Source: Azospirillum formosense | Lineage (GTDB): Bacteria > Pseudomonadota > Alphaproteobacteria > Azospirillales > Azospirillaceae | Assembly (NCBI RefSeq): GCF_040500525.1 | Contig: NZ_CP159402.1 | Location: forward strand, 2,408,501-2,472,500 | DNA length: 64,000 bases | Reading direction: 5' to 3' | Shown here: positions 47,514-56,852 of the stretch, one piece after another | How the letters are laid out: each line of letters opens with the position of its first letter | Numbering within the stretch: the stretch's first letter is position 1 | Translations under genes and position numbers: made by a program | Notes under the pieces: generated by a model | What the model was told of the DNA's origin: nothing | Database searches by the model: none | What the model saw: only the letters and a program-made list of their open reading frames with translations

Positions 47514-48011
47514 ATGATCCAGACCGATTCCCCCAACACACGCGCCGTCGCGCTGCCGAGCGAGGAGGCGACCGCCGCGCTGGCCCGCCGGCTGGCCGCG
47601 GCGCTGGCGCCCGGCGACCTCGTGGCCCTGCGCGGCGACCTGGGCGCCGGCAAGTCCGCCCTGTGCCGCGCCCTGATCCGCGCCGTGACCGAGGAGGACG
47701 CGGAGGTGCCGTCCCCCACCTTCACGCTGGTGCAGACCTACGACACCGACATCGGTCCGGTCTGGCATTTCGACCTCTACCGCCTGTCCGGCCCCGACGA
47801 GGTGACCGAGCTGGGCTGGGACGAGGCCCGCGCCGAGGCCGTCCTGCTGGTGGAATGGCCGGACCGGCTGGGTCCGCTGCTGCCCGCAGACCGCCTCGAC
47901 GTCGCGATGAGCTTCGCCGGGCCGACCGAGCGCCGCGCCACCCTGACCGGCCACGGCGCCTGGGAATCGCGACTGGACGCACTCGACCTTTCCGCACTGG
48001 AGCGCCCGTGA
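47514..48011 (+). CDS. tsaE: tRNA t6A synthesis ATPase TsaE
   Basis: 165 residues. Walker A is in LRGDLGAGKSALCRALIRA, with VPSPTFTLVQTYDT and the conserved WHFDLYRLSGPDEVTELGWDEA and LVEWPDR. TsaE works with TsaB and TsaD in making N6-threonylcarbamoyladenosine on tRNAs that read ANN codons. The start MIQTDSP is preferred to an upstream TTG. The stop overlaps the amgK GTG start (GTGA). Confidence 0.95.
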   Translation: MIQTDSPNTRAVALPSEEATAALARRLAAALAPGDLVALRGDLGAGKSALCRALIRAVTEEDAEVPSPTFTLVQTYDTDIGPVWHFDLYRLSGPDEVTELGWDEARAEAVLLVEWPDRLGPLLPADRLDVAMSFAGPTERRATLTGHGAWESRLDALDLSALERP

Positions 48012-49021
48012 CCGACCGCGCGTCGCAGATCGCCGCCTTCCTCGCCCGCCACGGGCTGGAGGGGGCCAAACGCGAGCCGCTGGCCGGCGACGCCTCGGCG
48101 CGCCGCTACGAGCGGCTGAGGACGCCGGACGGCGGGACGCTGATCCTGGTCGACACCCCCGCCCCGGCGGAGGATCTGGTGCCCTTCATCGCCATCGGCG
48201 CCACCCTGGACCGGCTGGGCTTCTCGGTCCCCGCCATCCTGGCGGCGGAGGTGGAGGCGGGGCTCGCCCTCCAGGAGGATTTCGGCGACGGCACCCTGAC
48301 CCGCCTGCTGAACGCCGGGGAGGAGCCGCGCCCGCTCTACGAGCTGGCGACCGACGTTCTGATCGAACTGCACCGCCGCTTCCCCGTGGAGGAGGCGGCC
48401 TGCCTGGGCCTGCCCCTCTACGACGCGGCCCTGTTCAGGCAGCAGGTGGCGCTGTTCGCCGACGTCTACCTGCCCGCGGCGACGGGAAACCCCCTGTCCG
48501 ACAAGGCCCGGTCCGACTTCGACGCGGCCTGGACCGCCGTCGTCCCGGAGGCCTGCGCCGGACCGCAGTCGTTGCTTCTGCGCGATTACCATGTGGACAA
48601 CGTGATGCGGCTGCCGCGGCCCGGCCTGCGGGCGGCGGGGCTGATCGACTACCAGAGCGCCGGGCTCGGCCCCGTCGCCTACGATCTGGTGTCGCTGCTG
48701 GAGGACGCCCGCCGCGACCTGCCCGCCGGGCTGGAGGGCGTGCTGCTGGACCGCTACCGCGCCGCCTTCCCGGATCGGGACTGGGACGCCTTCCGCCGCT
48801 CCTACGCGGTGCTGGGGGCGATCCGGCACACCCGCATCGTCGCCATCTTCGTGCGTCTGGCGTTGCAGCGCCGACGCGGCTATCTCCTTCACCTGCCGCG
48901 CGTCTGGCGGCTTCTGGAAGGCCAGCTCGCCAAGCCCGAACTGGCCCCGGTCGCCGACTGGTTCGCCCGTCATCTGCCGCCGGGTACCCGCGCGGAGCTT
49001 GTCGTTCCGGAGCCGGATTGA
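48008..49021 (+). CDS. amgK: N-acetylmuramate/N-acetylglucosamine anomeric kinase AmgK (APH fold)
   Basis: 337 residues, aminoglycoside-phosphotransferase fold. PLAGDASARRYERL near the start, catalytic LLLRDYHVDNVM and Mg-binding GLIDYQSAGLGPVAYDLVSLL match AmgK. In Pseudomonas putida and Caulobacter, AmgK phosphorylates MurNAc at C1 and MurU makes UDP-MurNAc, bypassing de novo MurA. The adjoining murU gene makes this assignment much stronger than the fold alone. The start is GTG, coupled to tsaE. Confidence 0.88.
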   Translation: MTDRASQIAAFLARHGLEGAKREPLAGDASARRYERLRTPDGGTLILVDTPAPAEDLVPFIAIGATLDRLGFSVPAILAAEVEAGLALQEDFGDGTLTRLLNAGEEPRPLYELATDVLIELHRRFPVEEAACLGLPLYDAALFRQQVALFADVYLPAATGNPLSDKARSDFDAAWTAVVPEACAGPQSLLLRDYHVDNVMRLPRPGLRAAGLIDYQSAGLGPVAYDLVSLLEDARRDLPAGLEGVLLDRYRAAFPDRDWDAFRRSYAVLGAIRHTRIVAIFVRLALQRRRGYLLHLPRVWRLLEGQLAKPELAPVADWFARHLPPGTRAELVVPEPD

Positions 49022-49023
49022 TT

Positions 49024-49806
49024 ATGTCGCCTGTCTCGAAGAAGACCCGTACCAAGAAGACGTCCGCCCCGTCCGCCGCCCCGCAGAAGGCCATGGTGAT
49101 GGCCGCCGGGCTGGGCCTGCGGATGCGCCCGCTGACCCTGGAGCGCCCGAAGCCCCTGATTCCGGTGATGGGCAAGCCGATGCTCGACCACGCGCTCGAC
49201 CGGCTGGAGGAGACCGGCGTGACCTCCGCCGTGGTCAACAGCCATTACAAGGGTGAGATGATCGCCGCGCATCTGGCGGGACGCACCGCCCCGGCCATCA
49301 CGCTGTCGCCGGAGGACACGCTGCTGGAGACCGGCGGCGGCGTGAAGAAGGCGCTGCCGCTGCTGGGCACCGACCCGGTCTATGTGGTCAACGCCGACAT
49401 CCTGTGGCTCGACGGCCCCTCCCCCACGCTGGCGCGGCTGGCCCGCCACTGGAAGCCGGAGGAGATGGACGCGCTTCTGCTGCTGATGGCGACCACCAAG
49501 GCGGTGGGCTACGAGGGGCGCGGCGATTATTACATGGACCCGCTGGGCCGGCTGACCCGGCGCGGCGAGATGGAGATCGCCCCCTTCGTCTACGCCGGCG
49601 TCCAGATCGTCAAGCCGGAGCTGTTCGGGCAGGACACGCCCGACGGCGCCTTCTCCACCAACCTCATCTGGGACCGCGCGCAGGAGGCCGGGCGTCTCTT
49701 CGGACTCGCCCATGACGGGCTGTGGTTCCACATCGGCACCCCCGACGCGCTGGCCGAGACCGAGGAGATGCTGTCGATGAGCGACGTGTCGGTGGTCACC
49801 ACCTGA
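49024..49806 (+). CDS. murU: N-acetylmuramate-1-phosphate uridylyltransferase MurU
   Basis: 260 residues, sugar-nucleotidyltransferase fold. An N-terminal Lys/Ser-rich stretch (KKTRTKKTSAPSAAP) precedes AMVMAAGLGLRMRPLTLERPKPLIPVMGKPML, with the GxGxRxRPLT signature and catalytic Lys. VVNADILWLDG carries the metal Asp, and LETGGGVKKALPLLG follows. Its place behind amgK supports peptidoglycan recycling. The start ATG is three bases after the amgK stop; a TTG at 49018 also fits. Confidence 0.9.
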   Translation: MSPVSKKTRTKKTSAPSAAPQKAMVMAAGLGLRMRPLTLERPKPLIPVMGKPMLDHALDRLEETGVTSAVVNSHYKGEMIAAHLAGRTAPAITLSPEDTLLETGGGVKKALPLLGTDPVYVVNADILWLDGPSPTLARLARHWKPEEMDALLLLMATTKAVGYEGRGDYYMDPLGRLTRRGEMEIAPFVYAGVQIVKPELFGQDTPDGAFSTNLIWDRAQEAGRLFGLAHDGLWFHIGTPDALAETEEMLSMSDVSVVTT

Positions 49807-49828
49807 CAAGGTTCCGCCAGAGGTTTTT

Positions 49829-49947
49829 CACCACAAGGACACAAAGGCGCAAGGAACCCTCGAAGGGGCATCAATCCGTGACCAGAGCGGTCGCGGATTT
49901 GAGCCTGTCTTTGTGAAAATCTTTGTGTTCTTTGTCCCTTTGTGGTG
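49829..49947. repeat. Imperfect long palindrome of the CCACAAAGG type
   Basis: CACCACAAGGACACAAAGG (49829-49847) and CTTTGTCCCTTTGTGGTG (49930-49947) are imperfect complements about 80 bases apart, with a third inverted piece TTTGTGAAAATCTTTGTG between. This CACAAAG palindrome type is seen between genes in many bacteria. It lies between murU and addB and is AT-richer than its surroundings. Confidence 0.7.
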
Positions 49948-49980
49948 TCGTTTCCCGACGATTGCACCACCGGGACGACG

Positions 49981-52959
49981 ATGACGAGCAGCGCGGAGCC
50001 AAAGGTTTACTCGATTCCCACCGGCGTGTCCTTCGTGGACCAGCTCGCCGCGGGCATCCTGGACCGCGTGGGGAACGACCCGCTGGCGCTGGCCGGGGTG
50101 ACCGTCCTGCTGCCGACGCGCCGCTCCTGCCGCTCGCTGCGCGAGGCCTTCCTGCGCCGCTCCGGCGGGCAGCCGATGCTGCTGCCGCGGATGAGCCCGC
50201 TGGGCGAGCTGGACGCCGCCTCCCTCAGCCTGACCTCGGCGGAGGAGCTGCCCGGCGTGCCGCTGGAGTTGCCCGACCCGATCAGCGGGCTGAAGCGCCA
50301 GATGATGCTGGCCCGGCTGATCCTCCAGGCGACCGGCGTGTCGGCCACCACCGCGCAGGCGGTGCGGCTGGGCGCCGACCTGGGGCGGCTGATCGACGCG
50401 GTGTGGACGGAGAACGTCGCCTTCGACCGGCTGGCCTCGCTGGTGCCGGAGGATTACGCCCAGCACTGGCAGGTGACGCTGGAGTTCCTGAAGATCGTCA
50501 CGGAGCACTGGCCGGCCATCCTCGGCGCCAGCGCGCTGACCGATCCGGCGCAGCGCCGCAACCTCGTGCTTCAGACGCAGGCCGCGCTCTGGCGGGCGGA
50601 GCCGCCGCAGGGGCTGGTCATCGCCGCCGGCTCCACCGGCTCCATCCCGGCGTCGGCCGACCTGCTGGCGGTGGTCGCCGCCCTGCCGCAGGGCGCCGTC
50701 GTGCTGCCCGGCCTCGACCTGGAGGCCGACGAGGCGAGCTGGGACGCCATCCGCGCCGACGAGGCGCACCCGCAGCACGGCCTCGCCCATCTGCTCGACC
50801 GGCTGTCGGTCGGCCGCGCCGCCGTCCGCCGCTGGAACGACGCGGAGGAGCCGCGCGCCGCCCGCGCCCGCCTGCTGGCCGAGGCCATGCGCCCCGCCGC
50901 CACCACGGAAAGCTGGCGGGAGCTGGAGGGGCTGGACGCCGCGGCCCTGGACGGGCTGACCCGCATCGACGCCCCGACCGCGGAGGAGGAGGCGTCGGTC
51001 ATCGCCCTCCTGCTGCGCCACGCGCTGGAGACGCCGGGCAAGACGGCGGCGCTGGTCTCCCCCGACCGCAACCTCGCCCGCCGGGTCGCCATGGCGCTGA
51101 CCCGCTGGGGCATCGCGGTCAACGACTCGGCGGGCCAGCCGCTGGTCCACACCGCCGTCGGCACCTATCTGCGGCTGACCGCCGAGCTGGCCGCCAGCCG
51201 CGCCCACCCGCTGGCCCTGCTGGCGCTCGCCAAGCACCCGCTGGCCGCCGGCGGGCACGACCCGGCGGAATTCCGCCGCTCCGCCCGCGCGCTGGAGCGC
51301 ACCGTGCTGCGCGGCCCCCGCCCGGCGGAGGGCTTCGCCGGGCTGATCGCCGCGCTGAAGGCCGCCGACCGCTTCGACCACCCGGACCAGCAGGCCGCCC
51401 TGCTCGGCTGGCTGGAGAATCTCGAAGCGCTCGCCGCCCCCTTCATGGCGGTGCTGTTCAGCGACGCACCGCTCGGCGACCTCGTCCGCGCGCACGTCGC
51501 CTTCGCCGAAGCGCTGGCCTCGCGCACCGACTCGCCGGGGTCGGAATTCCTGTGGCGGCAGGACGACGGCGAGGAGGCAGCCACCTTCGTCCATGAGTTG
51601 CTGGAGGCGGTGGACGGCTTCCCCGCCGTGCCCGGCAAGGACTATCCGGCGCTGCTCGACGCGCTGATGGCGATGCGCCCGGTGCGCCCGCGCTTCGGCC
51701 TGCACCCGCGCCTCTACATCCTCGGCCCGATGGAGGCCCGCCTCCAGCATTTCGACCTGCTGATTCTGGGCGGGCTGAACGAGGGGACGTGGCCGCCCGA
51801 CCCCGCCGCCGATCCCTGGATGTCGCGCCCGATGCGCCGCGACTTCGGCCTGCCCAGCCCGGAGCGCATGGTCGGCCTGTCCGCCCACGACTTCACCCAC
51901 GCCTGCGGCGCGGAGGAGGTGGTCCTGACCCGCGCGGAGCGGGTGGACGGCACGCCGACCGTCCCGTCGCGCTGGCTTCTGCGGCTGGAGACGGTGCTGC
52001 GCGCGCTGGGGCTGGACGGCCGGATCGAGCTGGCCGGGGAACCCTGGCTGGCCTGGGCGCGCGGGCTGGACGAGCCGGACGCCGTGCGCCCCGTCGCCCC
52101 GCCGGAGCCGCGTCCGCCGGTGTCCGCCCGCCCGCGCAAGCTGTCGGTCACCAAGATCGAGAAGTGGATGCGCGACCCCTACGCCATCTATGCCGAGCAT
52201 GTGCTGCGCCTGCGCAAGCTCGACCCCATCGCCGCCGATCCCGGCGCCGCCGACCGCGGCCAGTTCATCCACGCGGCCCTGGACGCCTTCGTGAAGGCCC
52301 ATCCCGGCCAGCTGCCCGACGACGCGCTGCACCGGCTGCTGGCGATGGGGCGCGAGTCCTTCGGCCCGCTGCTGCACAGCCATCCCGACGTCTGGGCCTT
52401 TTGGTGGCCGCGCTTCGAGCGCATCGCCGAATGGTTCATCGGGCTGGAGCGCGACCGCCGCCGCACCCTGAAGCCGCTCGCCACGGAGGTATCAGGCGAG
52501 CTGGCGCTGACCGGCCCCGCCGGCCCCTTCCTGCTGACCGCCAAGGCCGACCGCATCGACTCGGGCGGCGAGGGGCTGGTCCTGATCGACTACAAGACCG
52601 GCACCCCGCCCTCGACCCGCGAGATCGAGCTGGGCTTCGCCCCGCAGCTGCCGCTGGAGGCCGCCATGGCCGAGGCCGGCGGCTTCGCCGGGGTGGCCCG
52701 GAACCGGGTCGCGGAGCTGGCCTTCTGGCGCCTGTCCGGCGGCGACCCGCCGGGCGAGGAGAAGGCGGTGAAGGGCGACCCGGCGACTCTGGCCGCCGAG
52801 GCCCGCGCCGGTCTGGAGGAGCTGATCCGCCATTTCGACGACCCCGCCACCCCCTACCGCTCCTGCCCCCGCCCAGCCATGGCGCCGCGCTACACCGACT
52901 ACGCCCACCTCGCGCGGGTGCAGGAATGGTCGGCGGGCGGCGATGGGGGTGAGGGGTGA
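49981..52959 (+). CDS. addB: Double-strand break repair protein AddB
   Basis: 992 residues, the partner of AddA in the helicase-nuclease that resects broken DNA ends for RecA. It has the inactive-helicase first half (VTVLLPTRRSCRSLREAFLRR, LILGGLNEGTWPPDPAADPWMSRPMR) and a RecB-type nuclease at the end: RKLSVTKIEKWMRDPYAIY, LIDYKTGTPPSTREIELGF and APQLPLEAAM with the D...DYKT...Q set. The iron-sulfur Cys pattern of B. subtilis AddB is not apparent. The ATG follows GGGACGACG. Confidence 0.96.
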   Translation: MTSSAEPKVYSIPTGVSFVDQLAAGILDRVGNDPLALAGVTVLLPTRRSCRSLREAFLRRSGGQPMLLPRMSPLGELDAASLSLTSAEELPGVPLELPDPISGLKRQMMLARLILQATGVSATTAQAVRLGADLGRLIDAVWTENVAFDRLASLVPEDYAQHWQVTLEFLKIVTEHWPAILGASALTDPAQRRNLVLQTQAALWRAEPPQGLVIAAGSTGSIPASADLLAVVAALPQGAVVLPGLDLEADEASWDAIRADEAHPQHGLAHLLDRLSVGRAAVRRWNDAEEPRAARARLLAEAMRPAATTESWRELEGLDAAALDGLTRIDAPTAEEEASVIALLLRHALETPGKTAALVSPDRNLARRVAMALTRWGIAVNDSAGQPLVHTAVGTYLRLTAELAASRAHPLALLALAKHPLAAGGHDPAEFRRSARALERTVLRGPRPAEGFAGLIAALKAADRFDHPDQQAALLGWLENLEALAAPFMAVLFSDAPLGDLVRAHVAFAEALASRTDSPGSEFLWRQDDGEEAATFVHELLEAVDGFPAVPGKDYPALLDALMAMRPVRPRFGLHPRLYILGPMEARLQHFDLLILGGLNEGTWPPDPAADPWMSRPMRRDFGLPSPERMVGLSAHDFTHACGAEEVVLTRAERVDGTPTVPSRWLLRLETVLRALGLDGRIELAGEPWLAWARGLDEPDAVRPVAPPEPRPPVSARPRKLSVTKIEKWMRDPYAIYAEHVLRLRKLDPIAADPGAADRGQFIHAALDAFVKAHPGQLPDDALHRLLAMGRESFGPLLHSHPDVWAFWWPRFERIAEWFIGLERDRRRTLKPLATEVSGELALTGPAGPFLLTAKADRIDSGGEGLVLIDYKTGTPPSTREIELGFAPQLPLEAAMAEAGGFAGVARNRVAELAFWRLSGGDPPGEEKAVKGDPATLAAEARAGLEELIRHFDDPATPYRSCPRPAMAPRYTDYAHLARVQEWSAGGDGGEG

Positions 52960-52967
52960 TTCGCCGT

Positions 52968-53131
52968 GGCCCCCTCCCTAACCCTCCCCCGCCTTCGGCG
53001 AGGGAAGGGATTTTGCGCGAAGCGGCGGCAGTCCCCTCTCCCGCAAAGCTCTCGCGCAAACCTTTGGTTTGCGCTGACGCGGCAGGCGGACCTTCGGTCC
53101 GCCGAGAGCGGGGGAGGGTCAGGGAGGGGGC
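52968..53131. repeat. Dispersed palindromic repeat, copy D, with nested insert
   Basis: The same arms as the other copies (CCCTAACCCTCCCCC ... GGGGGAGGGTCAGGGAGGGG), the 23-base core shared with copy B (53016-53038), and an extra 62-base block at 53048-53109 not present in the other copies. It separates addB from addA. Confidence 0.9.
53048..53109. repeat. Cruciform-like nested palindromic element
   Basis: The outer stem GCTCTC/GAGAGC encloses two perfect hairpins: GCGCAAACC-TTT-GGTTTGCGC (53054-53074) and GGCGGACC-TTC-GGTCCGCC (53085-53103), joined by ten bases. The three-stem layout within a repeat suggests an inserted miniature element. Confidence 0.85.
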
Positions 53132-53170
53132 ACCCGCAACCCCCACCGCCCCATACCCCGCGACCTGCCC

Positions 53171-56100
53171 ATGACCGTCCTCGACTTCCCCGTCCGCGAC
53201 CTGCCGCTCGACCCCAACGTCGCGCAGCGCCTCGCCTCCGACCCGCTGTCGTCGGTCTGGGTGGGCGCCTCCGCCGGGTCCGGCAAGACGAAGGTGCTGA
53301 CCGACCGCGTGCTGCGGCTGATGCTGTCCGGCACCGCGCCGGCGCGCATCCTCTGCCTGACCTTCACCAAGGCGGCGGCGGCGGAGATGTCCATCCGCAT
53401 CAACCGCACGCTGGGCATCTGGGCCACCCTGCCCGACGAATCATTGGAGGATCGGCTCGCCGACCTCTGCGGCGAGCGGCCGAGCGCCGAGACGCGCACC
53501 ATCGCCCGGCGGCTGTTCGCCCAGGTGGTGGATTGCCCCGGCGGCATGAAGATCCAGACCATCCACGCCTTTTGCCAGTCGCTGCTGCGCCGCTTCCCGC
53601 TGGAGGCCGGACTCGCCCCGCATTTCGAGGTGATGGACGAGCGCACCGCCGCCGGCCTGCTGACCGAGGCGCGGGACGAGGTTCTGCACGCCGGGCGCGC
53701 CGCCCCGGACAGCCCGCTCGGCAAGGCGATGGCCCGCCTGACCGCCGAGCTGAACGCCGAGGAGTTCGCCGGCATCCTGGCCGAGCTGGCCAGCGAGCGC
53801 GGGCGCATCCAGCGCCTGTTCGAGAGCTTCCACGGGCTGGACGGCGCGGTGGACGCGGTCCACGAGACGCTGGGCGTGCCGCCGGGCATCACCGAGGCGG
53901 CCATCCTGCGCGAGGCCTGCGCCGACCACGCCTTCGACGTTCCGGGGCTGCGCGACGCCTGCCGGGCGCTGTCCACCGGCAGCAAGACCGACGAGGAGCG
54001 CGGGGTCGGCATCCAGAGCTGGCTCGACGCCGCGGACAGCCGTGTGCGGGCCTTCCAGATCTACGCCCGCCATTTCCTGACGGCGGAGGGCGGCGCCCGC
54101 AAAACGCTGATCACCAAAAAGCCGGCGACCTCCTTCCCCGCCGCCCTCGCGGCGCTGGAGCGTGAGGCGGAGCGGCTCGTTTCGCTGATGAAACGGGTTC
54201 GCTCGGCTGGAGTCGCCGCCTCCACCACCGCGCTGCTGACGCTGGCCGAGGCGCTCCTGCACGCCTATGAGGCGAAGAAGAAAGCCAAGGCGCTGCTCGA
54301 CTACGACGACCTGATCCTGTCGGCCAACGCCCTGCTGCGCGGCAAGGACGGCGTCCCCGCCGTGCCCTGGGTGCTGTTCAAGCTGGACGGCGGGCTGGAC
54401 CACATCCTGATCGACGAGGCGCAGGACACCAACCCGGAGCAGTGGCAGGTTGTCGGTTCCATCGCCGAGGAGTTCTTCGCCGGCCTCAGCGCCCGCGATG
54501 GCGGCGAGACGACGCGCACCGTCTTCGCGGTGGGCGACGAGAAGCAGTCGATCTTCAGCTTCCAGCGCGCCGATCCCGCCGAGTTCGCCCGGATGCGCCG
54601 CCATTTCCAGACCCGCGCCAAGGCGGCCGAGCGCGACTGGCACGCGGTGGCGCTGGACATCTCCTTCCGCTCCACCGCCACCGTGCTGCAGACCGTGGAC
54701 GCGGTGTTCGGGCTGGACGGCGCCAAGGATGGTGTCGCGTCCGAAACGAGCCCAGTGATCCGCCACCGCGCCTTCCGCCGCGGCCATGCCGGTCTGGTCG
54801 AGCTGTGGCCCCCGGTGAAGCCGGCGGAGGCCGCCGACCCGCCCGCCTGGGCGCCGCCGGTGGAGCGCGAGGCCGCCGATTCGCCGTCGGCCCGGCTGGC
54901 CGCGGTCATCGCCGACACCATCCGCGACTGGACCCAGCGCGGCGAGTCGCTCGAGTCGCGGGGCCGGCCGATCCAGCCCGGCGACGTCATGGTGCTGGTC
55001 CGGCGCCGCACCGCCTTCGTGACGGAGCTGGTGCGCGCGCTGAAGGACCGCGCCGTGCCGGTGGCCGGCGTGGACCGCATGGTGCTGACCGAGCAGCTGG
55101 CGGTCATGGACCTGATGGCGTTGTGCGAATTCCTGCTGCTGCCGGAGGACGACCTGACGCTGGCCACCGTTCTCAAGGGGCCGCTGATCGGGCTGAGCGA
55201 GGACCAGCTGTTCGACCTCGCCCACGGGCGGCGCGGCACGCTGTGGCGGGCGCTGGTGGCGAAGGCGGAGGACGACCCGGCCTACCGCCCGGCCCGCCGC
55301 TATCTGGGCGGCCAACTCGCCCGCACCGACTTCCTGGCGCCCTACGAGCTGTTCGCCGGTCTGCTGGCCGCTCCCTGCCCGGCCGATCCGGACGGGTCGG
55401 GCCGCCGCGCCCTCCTGAAGCGGCTCGGCCCCGACGCGCAGGACCCGCTGGACGAGTTCCTGGCCGTATGCCTGGCCTTCGAGAAGACCGAGCCGCCCTC
55501 GCTGCAGAACTTCCTGGCCTGGCTGGCGGCCAGTGAGGCGGAGATCAAGCGCGAGCTGGAGCAGGGCGGCGGACGCGTACGCATCATGACGGTGCACGGC
55601 TCCAAGGGGCTGCAGGCGCCCATCGTCTTCCTGCCCGACACGCTGGGCACGCCGACCCAGAGCCCGCCGATCCTCTGGCCGGACGAGGGCTGCGCCGTGC
55701 CGCTGTTCGCCGCCCGCCGCTCGCAGGAGGACGCGCTGTGCGCCGAGGCGCGCGCGCGCGCCAACCGCCGCCGCGACCAGGAGTACAGGCGCCTGCTGTA
55801 CGTCGCCCTGACCCGCGCGGAGGACCGGCTGTACGTCTGCGGCTACCAGGGCAGGAAGGAGCCGTCGGAGGCCTGCTGGTACAAGCTGGTCGAGGCCGCG
55901 ATGGGCGAGATCGGCGTGCCGCACCCCTTCGACTTCTCCACCCTCTGTCCGGACGGCTGGAGCGGCGAGGGCTGGCGGCTGGCCGACCCGCAGACCGCCG
56001 TTCCCAAGCCGGACGGCGCCGGGGCCGGCCGCGTGCTGACGACGCAGGAAGCCCCGCCCTGGCTGACCGCCGCCGCCCCGGAGGAACCGGAGCCGTCGCG

Positions 56101-56641
56101 CCCCCTCACCCCCTCCCGCCCGGACGGCGACGAGCCGGCGATGCGCTCGCCGCTGGGCGAGGACGACGGCGCGCGCTTCAAGCGCGGCCTGCTGATCCAC
56201 CGGCTGATGCAGACCCTGCCCGACCTGCCGCCCGACGCGCGGGAGGCCGCCGCCCGACGCTACCTCGCCCGTCCCGGCCACGAGCTGACGGCGGAGCGCC
56301 AGGATGAGATCGCATCCGAAACGATGCGCGTCCTGACCGACCCGCGCTTTTCCCGCCTGTTCGGCCCGAATTCCCGCGCCGAGGTCGAGGTGGTCGGTCT
56401 GGTGACCGGGCGCGCCCTGTCGGGCCGGGTCGACCGGCTGGTGATCGAGGACGACGCGGTGTGGATCGTCGACTACAAGACCAACCGCCCGCCGCCGGTC
56501 CGGGCGGAGGACGTGCCGCCCGTCTATGTCCGCCAGATGGAAGCCTACCGCGCGGCGCTGCGCGCCATCTACCCGGACAAGGCGGTGCGCTGCGTCCTGC
56601 TGTGGACCGACACCCCCGCCCTGATGGAGCTTCCGGAGTGA
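53171..56641 (+). CDS. addA: Double-strand break repair helicase-nuclease AddA
   Basis: 1156 residues, UvrD/Rep-type. Walker A VGASAGSGKTKVLTDRVLRL, LCLTFTKAAAAEM, Walker B ILIDEAQDTNPEQW, VGDEKQSIFSFQRADP, VRIMTVHGSKGLQAP, LLYVALTRAEDRLYVCG, and a C-terminal RecB nuclease (GRVDRLVIEDDAVWIVDYKTNRPPP, RQMEAYRAAL). All helicase and nuclease motifs are intact. It is separated from addB by repeat copy D but is surely part of the same enzyme. Confidence 0.97.
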   Translation: MTVLDFPVRDLPLDPNVAQRLASDPLSSVWVGASAGSGKTKVLTDRVLRLMLSGTAPARILCLTFTKAAAAEMSIRINRTLGIWATLPDESLEDRLADLCGERPSAETRTIARRLFAQVVDCPGGMKIQTIHAFCQSLLRRFPLEAGLAPHFEVMDERTAAGLLTEARDEVLHAGRAAPDSPLGKAMARLTAELNAEEFAGILAELASERGRIQRLFESFHGLDGAVDAVHETLGVPPGITEAAILREACADHAFDVPGLRDACRALSTGSKTDEERGVGIQSWLDAADSRVRAFQIYARHFLTAEGGARKTLITKKPATSFPAALAALEREAERLVSLMKRVRSAGVAASTTALLTLAEALLHAYEAKKKAKALLDYDDLILSANALLRGKDGVPAVPWVLFKLDGGLDHILIDEAQDTNPEQWQVVGSIAEEFFAGLSARDGGETTRTVFAVGDEKQSIFSFQRADPAEFARMRRHFQTRAKAAERDWHAVALDISFRSTATVLQTVDAVFGLDGAKDGVASETSPVIRHRAFRRGHAGLVELWPPVKPAEAADPPAWAPPVEREAADSPSARLAAVIADTIRDWTQRGESLESRGRPIQPGDVMVLVRRRTAFVTELVRALKDRAVPVAGVDRMVLTEQLAVMDLMALCEFLLLPEDDLTLATVLKGPLIGLSEDQLFDLAHGRRGTLWRALVAKAEDDPAYRPARRYLGGQLARTDFLAPYELFAGLLAAPCPADPDGSGRRALLKRLGPDAQDPLDEFLAVCLAFEKTEPPSLQNFLAWLAASEAEIKRELEQGGGRVRIMTVHGSKGLQAPIVFLPDTLGTPTQSPPILWPDEGCAVPLFAARRSQEDALCAEARARANRRRDQEYRRLLYVALTRAEDRLYVCGYQGRKEPSEACWYKLVEAAMGEIGVPHPFDFSTLCPDGWSGEGWRLADPQTAVPKPDGAGAGRVLTTQEAPPWLTAAAPEEPEPSRPLTPSRPDGDEPAMRSPLGEDDGARFKRGLLIHRLMQTLPDLPPDAREAAARRYLARPGHELTAERQDEIASETMRVLTDPRFSRLFGPNSRAEVEVVGLVTGRALSGRVDRLVIEDDAVWIVDYKTNRPPPVRAEDVPPVYVRQMEAYRAALRAIYPDKAVRCVLLWTDTPALMELPE

Positions 56642-56736
56642 GGCGCGCGCGATAGTCCACCTTGGGAACTTTTCACCCCCGGCCGCGTTGCACGGGGCGG
56701 CGGATTGGGTTGACGAGACCGCATTCGCGCCCCGGC

Positions 56737-56766
56737 TTGACCGGCGAGGGGGGTCGGTCATACATT
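56737..56766 (+). promoter_or_regulatory. Sigma-70-type promoter of trxA
   Basis: TTGACC (56737-56742) and TACATT (56761-56766) are spaced by 18 bases, in a 211-base gap after addA. The start codon is 86 bases further on. The preceding C gives the alphaproteobacterial CTTGAC form. Confidence 0.55.
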
Positions 56767-56852
56767 TTGCCAAATTCCACCGATGAGGGATGGGTCCGCC
56801 GCCGGTGGAAAATCGGCGCGGCGGTGCCCCTGAACCCAGGCATAGAGGTCAC

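Noticed and set aside
48008..49021. Aminoglycoside resistance phosphotransferase
   Set aside because: The fold matches, but neighbour murU and the LLLRDYHVDNVM motif indicate AmgK cell-wall salvage.
53441..56773. 1110-residue minus-strand open frame opposite addA
   Set aside because: AddA motifs on the plus strand are complete; the antisense frame has none.
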